In this document: positions 45,421-56,880 of the stretch, one piece after another | How the letters are laid out: every line of letters starts with the position of its first letter | Numbering within the stretch: the stretch's first letter is position 1 | Assembly: GCA_002286855.1 (NCBI GenBank) | Contig: NRSV01000031.1 | Span: 124,001 to 188,000 of the forward strand | Length of the DNA: 64,000 nucleotides | DNA from: Bipolaris cookei | Lineage: Eukaryota; Ascomycota; Dothideomycetes; Pleosporales; Pleosporaceae | Direction: 5' to 3' | Made by a program: the position numbers and the translations under genes | The notes under the pieces: generated by a model | Told to the model about the DNA's origin: nothing | The model's input: the letters and a program-made list of their open reading frames with translations, nothing else | Databases searched by the model: none

Positions 45421-47874
45421 GTGCCAGAAGATGACGACAAAACTTCACAAGAGCTCCCATTGGACACGCTGCGGAATGATGAGCTCCATGAGCGAGGCCT
45501 CATTGGATCACTATCTAGGTCTCTCATAGAGACTTTGGGTCTTATTCTTATTGAGGTCAGAACACACTCCGATAGGGCTCTACATTATGGTTCCCTGGCG
45601 TCAAGTTGTGCAGCATTGTTTTTCTGGGATACTGACCTGGGATTATCGCGAGGCGAGTTCGATGATATGCTGCAAGACTCTGCTCAGCTGTGCGATACTT
45701 GTCTTATTGTTCTTGTGTCAATCTCCCAATTTCTCAGCATATGTACGTGGATGATACACGACCTGTTGTATTGCGCATCACTGACATGGCACAGCGTTGA
45801 TAGATCTCATCAGTAGCGAGCAGCGCAGAAAAGAAGTGTTACAGTCAACAAGAATTTTGACATGATCAAACCGCTAACATGGTTGAGCAGCAATGGCATT
45901 CAACCTATGAGTCTGAGCAAAACACCAAAGCATTATGTCAGACTCTTCGTACAAAGATTGATACTCTTGTCATGTTAGCACCCAGTCTTGAATCACCAGC
46001 GGAAGAAAGCTTTGACGACTAAGAGCCACGTGCTATCCAATACGTTGAAAAACACTTGCCGGAGCAGGCCTACATCAACGGCGTTTCGGAAAAGTTCCCT
46101 CTAGCAGCATCAGCAATCGTGGCGCAACTAGGAAAATTGAACTGGGATCGATACAATCACATGCTTCGTTTACAGCGGGAGACGGTGCAGCAGGAACTCC
46201 AAATGGCCGCCATGGAGAAGGCAAGAACAATATTCAATGACTCTGGTCTCGGAGTATCTTTGCCAGCACAGTCAAAAGCTGCTTCCAGCTTCGAATCTGT
46301 CTATGCGCCATCAATTGTTTCTACTAGGGCGGAATCAAGTCACAAACGGGTGCCTCCACTCCCAGCACAAGCACGTTCTGGCGAGTCTTTTACCTGCGAA
46401 ATCTGCAATAAACAAGTCAAGTTTCAACGAACCAAAGCCTGGAAGTGAGTTGATCCATTCCCACTCACACTCCTAAATGTATTGCCGCTAATCAACTTGC
46501 TTTAGGAAACATGTCTTTGGTGACGTACTGGCATATGCTTGCTTCTTCGCCGAGTGCTGCGACACTGGCATGTTCCTTGAGGACAGCGATGCGCTAACGA
46601 CCCACCTGCAAGACCAACATGGTATGGATGTTCGAATCTCGGATGTGGAGTGCCCTCTCTGCATGAAGTCTACTTCCGGGGACTAGGATGTCCTAGCACT
46701 CCACATTGCCCGTCATATGGAAGAAATCGCTCTTGCAATATTACCTTCTGGTGTTGACTTCGACGAAGAATCAGCAAGTGACTTAGCAAGCGTCTTTGGA
46801 TTCATTGATAGCGATGACCTATCTCAATCTGTGTGCAAAAGTCTTGCAGCAATTTCCACCGATGCAAAATATTCAACTAATCCAAAATCACAAAGTCGAT
46901 ATCCGAGGGCCCCGACACCACAGTATAGGGCTTCTCTGACAGAAACGTCGGACTCCCTGTTTCATGCGTCGATGGAGAATCCTGAACCAGAAAACTTATC
47001 AGCATCTCCTAGCCGGTCTACGCCTACCCCAGAACGTCGTCCTTCACCGCCTAACATACCACAATACCGAGATTCGCAAAGATCTACACGTGCAATATCC
47101 CCTGGAATTACGTCTGGACCTCATGACAGTCATCAGTTGCAGAGAAAGAAGCCTCTACTGGTCAGCTTGGAGGATATGATGCGATGGAATACAGAATTAG
47201 ATTATGTCCAAGATTCACCCTACCTCCATAATCCGCTAACGTCGCCAAAGTCGTCAAAGTCGTCAAAACCACCAAAACCACCAATGCTGCCAGAGCCGTC
47301 AGGGCCACCTTCTGCTTCTGCACTTATCGACTCCACATTCGCACATTGTGATCCTTCTCTACCGGTACATGATGGAGCCCCGTATTACCAAGCTAGTTAT
47401 ACACTGCAACTTGTAGACTTCCAACTACCGCCTCCTCAAGAATCGACTTCAACCGCACATGGACAATTTGATATCCACGATTACGGAGACGAAACAATAT
47501 TCCCCTCAAGTACGATGTCAAAACGTTACAGAACCCCTAGCCCATAAATAGGAATACCACCGCCACCCTCACCACCCTCACCAAGACCAATGGTACCAGG
47601 TCCTTGTCTTCGTCCTCTTAAACAACAAAACCACTCGCCAACGCTCTTGCGACCACCATCACGGTACAAACCGCGTGACTGAAATCCTCAAGACAACAGT
47701 AAACCCTCTTCTGGAGAATCATCCCGCATGTTAAGGAGTAGAAGATTGTTTCAAGAGCGGGTTGGAGAGCTTGAATCAGAGCCTAGGACTCCTTCTGAAC
47801 AACAATCAAAGCCTTTGCGGGAGTACAGGAGCTATAACGCTCCCAATCCAACGTATGAAAGTAACGCTGAATAA
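45421..47874 (+). pseudogene. C2H2 zinc-finger 'acuF-like' protein gene with multiple stops
   Basis: The relic follows a common fungal layout: an N-terminal helical domain (SLSRSLIETLGLILIEVRTH), then a central region VRE-like (YVEKHLPEQAYINGVSEKFP), then a Cys/His region (FTCEICNKQVKFQ, YACFFAECCDTGMFLEDSD, HLQDQHG, CPLCMKS, LHIARHMEEIALAILP), then a long Pro/Ser-rich tail. Introns remain recognisable near 45751-45795 and 46446-46505. Breaks: a frame change near 45845-45870; TAA at 46020-46022; TAG at 46684-46686; TAA at 47545-47547; TGA at 47680-47682. The frame stays open between the later stops and closes at 47874. The 5' end is not clear; a stop precedes 45421 and no in-frame ATG lies near. 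Three of the four stops could come from Gln codons by C-to-T at CpA. Confidence 0.72.
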
Positions 47875-48476
47875 ATTGGAGAGCTGAGGAAGTGCAAATG
47901 AATATAATACTCGACTACAGTGGGTATGGCGGTCATATACGGCCATCAATTAGTCTTTGATTTTGAATTATTCCATTCATTAAATAAACAAGCCACGCGG
48001 CTACAGTATAGCTACGACCCTCCGAACCCTGCATATGCAACAGGACGACAAGGACCAACATCAACTAAAATACCCGAACAACATGGTCATCAACGACAAA
48101 AACGGCAGCACCGACGAATAGAGAAAGTATACCTGTTACGAAAGGCGAAGGAACCAAGCTCCACAATACACACGGACGAGAACAGGGGTGTTTACAGCTA
48201 GTACCTAGCTGGTTTTGCCCTGTACAGATGCAAGAAGTGTTCATAGACCCGAAAGGGAACCAGGTAGCACTATAAATTGATCTTATTATTATTATTAAAT
48301 AAACAAGCCAGACTTTCCTCAACGACTTTTTTCGACAAATTGCATTTCGTTGAATCCCCTAGTTGTATTTCAGACGAGAGTAACCGGGTTAAAAACTACA
48401 CACTAGCAAAGATATTCATTCCTCCCGTCACACATTAACTCGTCACCCCCACCCCCAAACCCTGCATCCCCAACCC
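47875..48476. other. Short gap with a Gln/Arg-rich ORF and AT microsatellite
   Basis: A frame at 47920-48201 (with YDPPNPAYATG and a Gln/Arg-rich stretch) lies in phase with the tail of the upstream C2H2 pseudogene and may be its eroded last exon. A (TTA)n tract lies at about 48281-48297. Nothing else was recognised. Confidence 0.4.
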
Positions 48477-50005
48477 TCAAACATCATCAACAACCCGCCA
48501 CCCACCCCCCATCAACGCATTACTCTCCTCCACCCCCTCATCTACCAATTTCCTACCCCCCTCCTCCCCCACAACCGGCAATCTAACCTCAACCCTCTTC
48601 CCCTCGGGCACCGTCTCCCCCTCAATCGCAAACGGAAAAGTCACAAACTCCGGAAGCAGCCCACACTGCTTAAGCAGCGATGCATGGTCCCAGCTAATAT
48701 GCTCGTGGCACAGCCTATCGCCGCGCAGCGCGACGACAGAAGTGAAGGGGATGGCGAGGCGCTTGCCGGTGGGCGGGATGCCGGGGAGAAGCCAGGGGAT
48801 GGTGCTGGTGTGGGTGAGGGTGAAGATGAATTCATCGATTACGCGGTCAATACCTACTGTGCGGGAGACGAGGGAGAGGGATGTGTCTGGAGGGTTGCTG
48901 AAGATGAAGTGGTGGGTGTAGAAGGAGGTTAGGTTTGTTTTGCCTATGCCGCCGCTGTGGGTGAGAGGTTAGTTGGGGGGCTAGCGTTTTGGGGGCTATG
49001 AGAGAAGAGGGTTACGCACGTCATTGTAGGGATGTGGTTGACATAGGGTTGGTCGACCATTGTTGCCATTGTTTTGGCTACGTCTCGTTCGCCAAACTCG
49101 TATTTTGTGTGTTCTTCCCATACGGCTTCGAGGTCAAAGTACGGGCCTCCTAGGAGTGGTTTGAGGAATGTTAGACTTCTGGTGTGCGCTATTCCTGCGT
49201 TGCGTTTGTGATAGTTTGGGTCGCTGGGGAGGATCCAGCCGGATTCTTTTCCTGCGTCTTCGTAGCGATATGTCTTGACGCTACTGGGGAAGATGCCAAC
49301 GGATTCCGATGACGACTGGCGACGGTGGGCTAATGGAGGACCGGATGCGTGGATTAGCTGGGGTGGTTGGTTGGTAGAGCTGAGAGAAATGAATTTTCTG
49401 CCGCCGTAGGATACGAGGGCTTTGATGGCTGGATTTTGGCACGCGGCTTCCTCGACGTAGTAAGGAGTTCGTGATATGTATGCTAGAAGATGGCCGTTGG
49501 CTTGTGATTTGGAAATAGACTCAGGGTCTTAGGGATTAAAAAGAAAGGGTTCACGAACAAATCAAGCCGACACCCTTGTCAAACTCGCATCCTTCACAGC
49601 TTTTGAGGGCATCCAGAGCTTTTTGCAATGGGAACTCTCCGCCGTCCTCGGCTTCATTGCCTGGAACCAGAAGCTAGTGGTCTCTTAGCATCCATATCAA
49701 CGCCAAACCCAACCTGATTCTCCTCTTCATCGATCCACAAGTGAGATTCCTATATTTCAAAACCAACATACCTGCACAACCGCAAAACCCTCCTCCGCCC
49801 ACTTCCGCAACGGCGGCGGATCCAAATACTTCTCACTCGGCCCAATCCCTGCATAATGATCCAGCACAAGCACTAGTCCCGGCCCTCTTCCCCGCCTCGA
49901 TAACGGTGCCTGAAGCGTCACATGTGGAGAGATACATTGCGGCTTCATCAGCGTAGTAGGCGCCTTTCCCGTATCGAGAGGTGGGGTAATTTTCGCCTCG
50001 CCCAT
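48477..50005 (-). CDS. Dienelactone hydrolase-like protein fused to a SnoaL-like domain
   Basis: The N-terminal half resembles dienelactone hydrolase (carboxymethylenebutenolidase type, alpha/beta-hydrolase) and the C-terminal half an NTF2/SnoaL-like fold. About four exons are needed. Exon 1 starts MGEAKITPPLDTGKAP at 50005 and holds GPGLVLVLDHYAGIGPSEKY and RKWAEEGFAVVQ. Exon 2 is about 49560-49665, with EFPLQKALDALKSCEGCEFD. Exon 3 (about 49018-49530) runs PESISKSQANGHLLAYISRT to YGGRKFISLSS and on to the linker GILPSDPNYHKR-like region and FLKPLLGGPYFDLEAVWEEH. Exon 4 reads GGIGKTNLTSFYTHHFIFSN and RTVGIDRVIDEFIFTLTHT, the SnoaL-like part, ending WRVVDDV. Intron borders were placed by frame and are approximate. 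The nucleophile could not be assigned with confidence; the expected position near SKSQANG lacks the usual Gly-x-Cys/Ser-x-Gly. Substrate unknown. Confidence 0.75.
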
Positions 50006-52079
50006 AATTGAAGCGCTTGAGTTGGTGTCGCTAATGTTGGACCACCTCTTTTCTGCCTACTTACGAACCGATTCGAAAATCGGATGAGGGGAGAAAAAAA
50101 GGAATTGCAACGCAGGTTGTCAAAAAGGTTGCTATCGAGATCGTAAGGATCCAGATTAAACGAACGACCAAACCGCCACCCCGATTCGCAACGGCAACGA
50201 TAAGATGGGGGTGGGGCAACAGCCCACCTGCTTGCCTTAATGTGGGGTAAAGTAGCAACCTACCTAAACAGGTGCCGCCCTCAAGGTATGTATCACGAAG
50301 AAAGAGGGGGGCATTGCATGCATGACTTTATTTGTTTGCAAGTCCTCGCATACCCAAAAATGCCCTGCCATCCTTTTCTCTATGTAGACTACTAACAGCA
50401 GCCCGTTGGCATTGCCCAGGTTCCTGGCGTAACCACGAGTGCACGGCGATGTTGTACAGACTATACTTCAAGCGTCTTGTAGTGCTTTTTGTACGAGTTT
50501 CCTTCCACGCGCGCGCGTTGCGAGGGCGCAGAGTGTCGTGTGTTCGGAGTTTCTATGTAGATTGAATGCATGCACAAGGGGGGACAGAAGTACAAGCGAG
50601 AGGTTTGTGTAGCAAAGGAGTGCACGTGGTGAGGTTGCAAGTTACCTTCCTAGATGTGTGCATGGAGCTAGGTCGCTCTAGGGTATTCGATGTTGGTATC
50701 GCCCCTTCAAAGTTGTGTGTTCGAGGGTCTCCTTGGGTTTGTGTAATATATGACACATGATTAGGCTATGAGCGCTCCCAGTCCTTTCTACAGTATCACA
50801 AAACTTTCCATGATTAATCTCCTTTTTTTAGTTAATGTTGAATGGACTCTATTGGCTAGCCAGCGCTTGGTGTTAGCAAGATGTCTAAGTCAATACAGCT
50901 AGTTGCACGGTGTACACAGCATGCGGGTAAGTGGGGGTGGCAAGTAACTATGGTTCGTTGCTATCTCTGTTCTACGTTCAAAGGAAAAAGGGTTGATGTA
51001 CTCCTGGGTCCGTGCACAGGTATCCGTGGGGAACCGGAGTCACGCGATCACTCCCTCAGTGCCTGATTTAGGTTCGGACAGTTAATGATATTATTTGGTT
51101 TGGTCTTGTTGTACAACGCGTGATGGGCACGTTCACACGATACTTATCATTTGTTGCCCAGCATTGTATAAGGATGAGAATATCGAGTATGAATCACACA
51201 AGGACAGGTTTTCGTAAAGAGTTGAGTTCGTTACAACCAGGAATGTTGGGTCTAGTCAAACGCTTCTGGTGAAGTTTATACCTAGATCCACCCATGCCAA
51301 AACCTTGACATAATTCATACGTTTAATCCAGTTCCCTCTTGTCTCGGATCCCCATGCTATTCTCCCTTAATGTAACACTTTTCATTCATCGAAACTTTTT
51401 CCGACCGTGCGAAGAACTGGGCAAACGAAAACCATCGAATGTAGGCAAGGAAGGGAGGGCCGGCGGAGGAGGAATTTGAGGCACGCTGGATCTAGAGCGC
51501 AATGAACTAGTCTCTTCGGGCTAATTTCAGTGAGCGTAAAGTCTTCCAGAGCCTGAATCCATCGCCTATTGTCTTACACAGGGAGATAATCCAGTAGGCA
51601 AATCTTGTTGAGTGTCGTGGCGGATCTGAGCCTCGCCTATTCCATCTCCATGAGGGACAAGGGTCTTTTTCTGTCTTTCTTGTGATGTGTTATCCTTTCT
51701 GCCTCGCTCACGATCAGGCTGATTCCTGCGGTCGACTTCGTCTACCCTGGCCCTGGCTCTGGCTCTGGCCGCAAGTTGTTGATCTGGGAACATTGGGTCT
51801 AACTAAGTCGCCAGCTTGATCCAAATATGCTTATACCAAGCCATGCCTGCTTGTTTATATGCTAGCAAGTGAGAGTTGTTTGTTTGGTCCTGAGATTTCT
51901 TGATAAGATGACGATCAAGGACGTTGGTCAAGAGGGGGTTTCGTGGCAGGAAGAGAATGAATTGTGGAGATGATAGCGATGAGTGTCGTATAATAAAAAG
52001 CACGAGGGTTCCGTAATATCGAAATGTTTAGTAGTCAGCTCGAGTATGGCGAAAAAAAAACATGAAGCTAGGCGCTAAT
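50006..52079. other. Intergenic region, 2.07 kb, no supported gene
   Basis: This lies between the start of the hydrolase gene and the 3' end of MSH1. Only short ORFs (under about 85 codons) are present and none shows a domain. No RNA gene or long repeat was recognised. Confidence 0.5.
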
Positions 52080-55000
52080 TTATTGTTGGGGCAGTCTCAT
52101 TGCAGCTTCTGAGATGCCGGCTGAATGCTGCTCATATTGAGCAGGCGCTGGATCCTTGATAGCGACATTGGCTGTACCCTTGATCTGTTGAAGAACCTGG
52201 GCAGCAACCGCAACGGCATTTTCGGGAAGCCCTGGTTGTGCATTAGCATCACACAGGAAAGAGCGTTTTGATACCAAAACTTACCCGCAATTCTAGCAAC
52301 TTTCAACGCATGGCTTTCCCGATTTATGCCTTTTCTTAATCGGTGTACATAAGAGAACTTCCCGTTGGGCTCTTCAAGCACATCATTGCAGTAACAGCCA
52401 AGCTTCTCCAAGTCCTTAGTCATGTCGGTGAGCGCGTGAAAATGAGTTGCAAACAGTGTCCGGCATTGATTGACGTGGTAGAGATGATGGAGACAGGCAT
52501 ATCCCACCGCGATGCCATCCTCCGGCGTTGTTCCTCGACCCACTTCGTCCATGATGACAAACGAACGGGGCGTAGCCTCCTTGAGAATCTGTGCTGTTTC
52601 AAGCATCTCAACCATGAACGTGGATTGATCTTGGTAGAGATTGTCTGCTGAGCCGACACGACTGAAAATCTTGTCCACCAAGCCAACTTCTGCATACTCT
52701 GCCGGGACAAATGATCCGGTTTGTGCCAAGATGGATATGAGTGCATTTTGTCGTAAATAGGTGCTTTTACCAGCCATATTCGGACCAGTGATCAGCCATA
52801 TACGTTCCCTCTCGCCTAGTTGGCAATCGTTCGGTGCAAATTTGCGTCCTTGTTCATGTAGACCGCTTTCCACAACTGGATGTCGCCCGCCAATAATATG
52901 ATGTGACGGCTTCGCCCCAAGAATAGGCCGGATGAAGTTTCTCTCGAGAGCAAGGGCTGCAAAGGCACATGCAACATCCAATTCATCAAGTACGGCTGCA
53001 TTCCGCCGTATTTTTACAAGGTTTCGTATCACTCCTTCACGTAGCTCGCCAAGAACACGTTGCTCCTCTGCTCGAATGCGGAAGCGAGTCTCATCCATCT
53101 GAGCCCCTAGCTGTGTCCATTCAGGAATTTGGAAGGAACGAGTAGACTTGCTGCTACTCAAGCTCTTTGGATAGTGATGTGCCACTCGAGACATGTCTTT
53201 TCCTCTGACATGCGCAATATGAGCGAGGTTAGGAGTCCATTTTAGCACCAAGCTCTCAGTTCCCATGTCTTTGCGCAATTTGCTTTCTAGTTCACTTTTA
53301 GACTGTCTCAATGTTTCCAGGGTCTCATGCAGTCGCTCCAGAGTCTTGCTGGCATTTTGTTTCATGATGTGGACATCCTCTCTCCCATCTGTGGCGCTCT
53401 TGAAGCTCCCTGCTATCATATGAGGTTTAGGTTGAACGCGCTTTGGCATGTTCTTCAAATCTTCTTCGCCAGCCTCTCGACCCAGCACGTCCTGAGCTAG
53501 TTCCGACATCTCTTCAGCCTCTTCGTTTTCGATGCGATGGTGCTCAGACAAGCTGTCCTCATCGATAGCTTCTTGAATTCGGTGCGCGAGCTGAAGTGGC
53601 AAGCCTAGATCGAATCTGCGTTCTAGCATTGAAATGCACAGCCTCCGTCTAGTGTCAGATGTTGCATTTGCCAAGTCAACTGGAATGGAATTCCTGAGTT
53701 GTGCGTGTTCCCGCAACTCATCGAAGACGGCAGAGGTCATAATGATTGTTTTTGAAAGTTCCATTAGGTCGTCGGCATCTCCACGGCCGTATGTAAATTT
53801 GGTCACCAGCCGAAGAGAATCGAACGTTTGCTCTAGTAGTGCAATGATGTTTTGACGCAGCTGTGGATATTGTATCATCTCTTCTACCAGATCGAGTCTA
53901 TCATTGATGGTTGAAAGAGACATGGACGGAGCAGCTTCGTTTCGTTAGTAATTTTCAGAGACCATTATTGGTAATGTACTTACACAAGCGCTGCGTAAGT
54001 AGCCTTGTTCCACTCTTCGTGACCGTCTTCTTTAGAGTGTGTAACAGGCTTCCTTCGTATGTTCCATCGCGAATAGTACTCCGGATTTCTAGTGCTCTCA
54101 GACTGTTCTTATCGATGCTCATATGGTCTTCGGCCTGGTGTCTTATCGGAGCCTGAAGCCGTGTCTGCGAACCAAACAGTTGATGCTTGACGTAATGTAG
54201 CAATGAACCTCCTGCAGCCACTTCACCAGGCGTGAAATCGGTCATGCCGAAGCCACCCACAATTTCTTCCAACATGGGTGTCCAGTCATTAACAGTCAAT
54301 TGCTTTTGGGGGGGATCTTGGAAAGTAATTGTATGCCCATCTTGTTGTATGGCAGAGACAATGTCAGAGTAATCAGCCTCTTGGAAGACACTGCTTAATA
54401 CTATCTCTCTCGGCTTGATACGAGCGAGCACTGAGGGCAGGGACGCGATATCTGTACTCTGGGTCAGGAAGTCGCCACTGGATAGATCGATCCATGCAAG
54501 TCCGACTTCAGTGCGCGGTAGGTTGAGAACTGAGGAAACGCTTGCACTGCCAGGGCCCTGTTTTACTGCAGTTTCTTTCCTAAGAACTTCTGGATCTACA
54601 TGGATGTTGAGAAGGTAGTTGTTCTCCCATGGATCCATAAAGTGCTCATCGATGAGGGTGCCTGGCGTCACAATGCGCGAAACCCTTCTCGTATATTGAG
54701 GCTCACCCTTTGCTCTAGTTGGCGCATCGTTGACATACTCGTCACTTATTGCAACATGCCTGTTGAGGTCCTGAATAAGGATTTTGAGATAACGATCCAG
54801 CTGGTAAGCGGGGAAGCCAGCCTAGGACCATTAGCGCCGTTCTTCTTTACTAGGAAAATTAGCCGTTGACTGACCATAGATACCGCAGGCTTCTTGCTGC
54901 CTTTCAAGGCCTTTCTTCTGGTTTTTCTGATATTTAACAGGGGCGCAAACTCATCTGCATGCTCAAAGTATAGCTACTCGTCAATTTAGTAAGAATGGAA

Positions 55001-55395
55001 GTGAATAAGCTATAATGACCAAGTACCTCGTAGAAGCCTCCGACGCGTGTGAGAAGCACACAATGGCTGAACTTGAGCATGTTGTTGCGCACTTGCTGCA
55101 ATAGCGGAGGGTATTTTGGTTCGGCGTCATTCTGGGGCAGTAGCGCCTCGGATTGAATAGGGCCTTGTTGTATGTCATCCAATTTCAAAGTAGTTTTTCT
55201 CTTTGCGCCACGGCGTTGAGATGCTTGAAGGCATGGCACACTCACATGCTGAGCTGCACGTGGTTTCGCGAAGGGTCGCGTTGAGCTTGGAACGAGACCC
55301 GCAATGGCAGTATATGGTCTGTAAGCAACCAACAGAATCCTGGTTTTGGATGACAGATTTAAACGCGCCAGACATTTCGCACGCATGCAGAGCAT
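52080..55395 (-). CDS. MSH1: Mitochondrial MutS homologue Msh1
   Basis: Msh1 is a DNA mismatch-binding ATPase acting in mitochondria to keep mtDNA stable. Five exons are visible, the first 55395 to about 55027 and the last about 52080-52234, roughly 1,000 residues. The N-terminus (MLCMRAKCLARLNLSSKTRIL) is Arg-rich and lacks early acidic residues, as in a mitochondrial presequence. The mismatch-binding motif VGGFYE is at about residues 118-123. Further on are AGFPAYQLDRYLKILIQDLN and the connector domain (EVGLAWIDLSSGDFLTQS). The ATPase has Walker A GPNMAGKST, the signature DQSTFMVEMLETAQIL, Walker B FVIMDEVGRGT and ATHFHALT. The final short exon begins LPENAVAVA after a GTAAGT-type intron (IAG|LPEN). 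The presequence and the Msh1-like N-terminal spacing separate it from MSH2-MSH6. It is divergent from HEM12 across 183 bp. Confidence 0.92.
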
Positions 55396-55578
55396 CCTCG
55401 TTTTTTAAGCTGTGTAGAGGGAACATGGGTGGGGTACAATGGTCGAAATGCAGGGGCGCGTCTGCATCCGGTTAGCTCATCGGACCTTTAGTACGCGGGG
55501 TACTCGGAATGTCCAAAGTTAAGCCGCTGACGATACTTCAACGTGTATTCGCCCCATTTGCTTCCATTCACAACAAAA
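55396..55578. promoter_or_regulatory. Shared 183 bp divergent promoter of MSH1 and HEM12
   Basis: The two start codons (55395 minus, 55579 plus) face away with only 183 bp between them, so the two promoters must overlap. No TATA box is obvious. One gene makes a heme precursor enzyme and the other maintains mtDNA, so co-regulation is plausible, but it is inference. Confidence 0.6.
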
Positions 55579-56880
55579 ATGGCGCCCCAATTTGAGGCTA
55601 TGAAGAATGATTTGATCCTGCGCACAGCGAGAGGTTAACGCCCCCCCCCCCCCGCTATTCCCGATGGACATCATAAATTGACATTGCACAGGCGAAAAGG
55701 TCGAACGCCCACCAATATGGGTAATGCGGCAAGGTACATACTCTCGTCCTCGAAGACCCTCAGGCGCTGATGATGCGTAGCCGGGCGCTATCTCCCCGAG
55801 TACCACAAGGAAAAGGGCACCAACGACTTTTTTGAATGTTGTCGCAGCCCCGAAATCGCGTCGAATCTCACCCTCCAGCCGATTGAGCGCTATGCGGGTC
55901 TCATTGACGCCGCCATCATCTTCTCCGATATCCTCGTCATTCCCCAGGCCATGGGCATGGAGGTGATAATGGTGGACAAGAAGGGACCACACTTCCCTGA
56001 ACCGCTACAAACTCCGGATGACAAGCAGTACAAGGAGGTGCTTGAGAGAGAGGTGGATGTTGCAGAATCGCTCGACTATGTATACAAGGCCATCACCCTG
56101 ACAAGACAAAAGCTGGCGGGAAGGGTACCACTGATTGGCTTCTGCGGTGCGCCTTGGACCCTGCTATGCTACATGGTTGAAGGTGGAGGTAGCAAAATGT
56201 TTATCCAGACCAAAACATGGATCTACAAGTACCCAGAGGAGAGCAAGGCGCTGCTGCAAAAGATTGCAGAGCTTTGTGTCGAGTACCTTGCTCTGCAGGT
56301 ACAGGCTGGAGCTCAGGTACGGACCACGGTAACACTCGGACGCATGATGCTGACTACTGTAGATGATCCAAGTCTTTGATTCATGGGCTGGCGAGCTGTC
56401 TCCGTCGTCTTTTAAGACATTCGCTCTCCCATATCTCACCTACATTGCGGACAATCTCCCGGATCGTCTTCGGTCCAAGGGGTTGGAGCCCGTCCCGATG
56501 ACCGTCTTTGCCAAAGGAGCGTGGTATGCCTTGGCGGACCTCTGCGAGACAAACTACAACACAATCGGGTTGGACTGGCTCCATGCACCGGCAGAGGCAT
56601 ACAAGGTGGCGCAGGCAAAGGGCAAGGTGCTGCAGGGCAATGCGGACCCCGGTGTTTTGTATGGTAGCAGGGAATCCATCACAAAGGTAGTTGAAGAGAT
56701 GGTCGCTGGCTTCGGTGGCGGCAAGCAGGGATGGATTGCTAACCTTGGTCACGGTATGTTGTTTGACATGTTATATTCTGTCGCTTTGGGCGCTAATGTT
56801 CTGCAGGCATCACCCCGTTTGTCAAGCCGGATGATCTCAAATTCTACTTTGAAGAGATCCACCGATTGACAAAGGCTTAA
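55579..56880 (+). CDS. HEM12: Uroporphyrinogen decarboxylase
   Basis: The enzyme removes four carboxyl groups from uroporphyrinogen III to give coproporphyrinogen III in heme synthesis, in the cytosol. Five exons, 55579-55633, 55692-55733, 55781-56316, 56363-56753 and 56807-56880, give 365 residues; the yeast enzyme has about 362. Family segments: MKNDLILRTARGEKVERPP, then WVMRQAGRYLPEY with the substrate-binding Arg residues; AAIIFSDILVIPQAMGMEV with the key Asp of FSD; GFCGAPWTLLCYMVEGGGSK; MIQVFDSWAGELSP; NLGHGITPFVKPDD; and the end EEIHRLTKA. The start is the ATG at 55579 with context AAAATGGCG. Intron 1 carries a run of 13 C close to its donor. It is divergent from MSH1. Confidence 0.96.
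55641..55653 (+). repeat. Poly-C run in HEM12 intron 1
   Basis: Thirteen consecutive C lie 8 bp after the GT of intron 1 (donor GAGAG|GTTAAC). The tract could vary in length between isolates. Confidence 0.85.
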
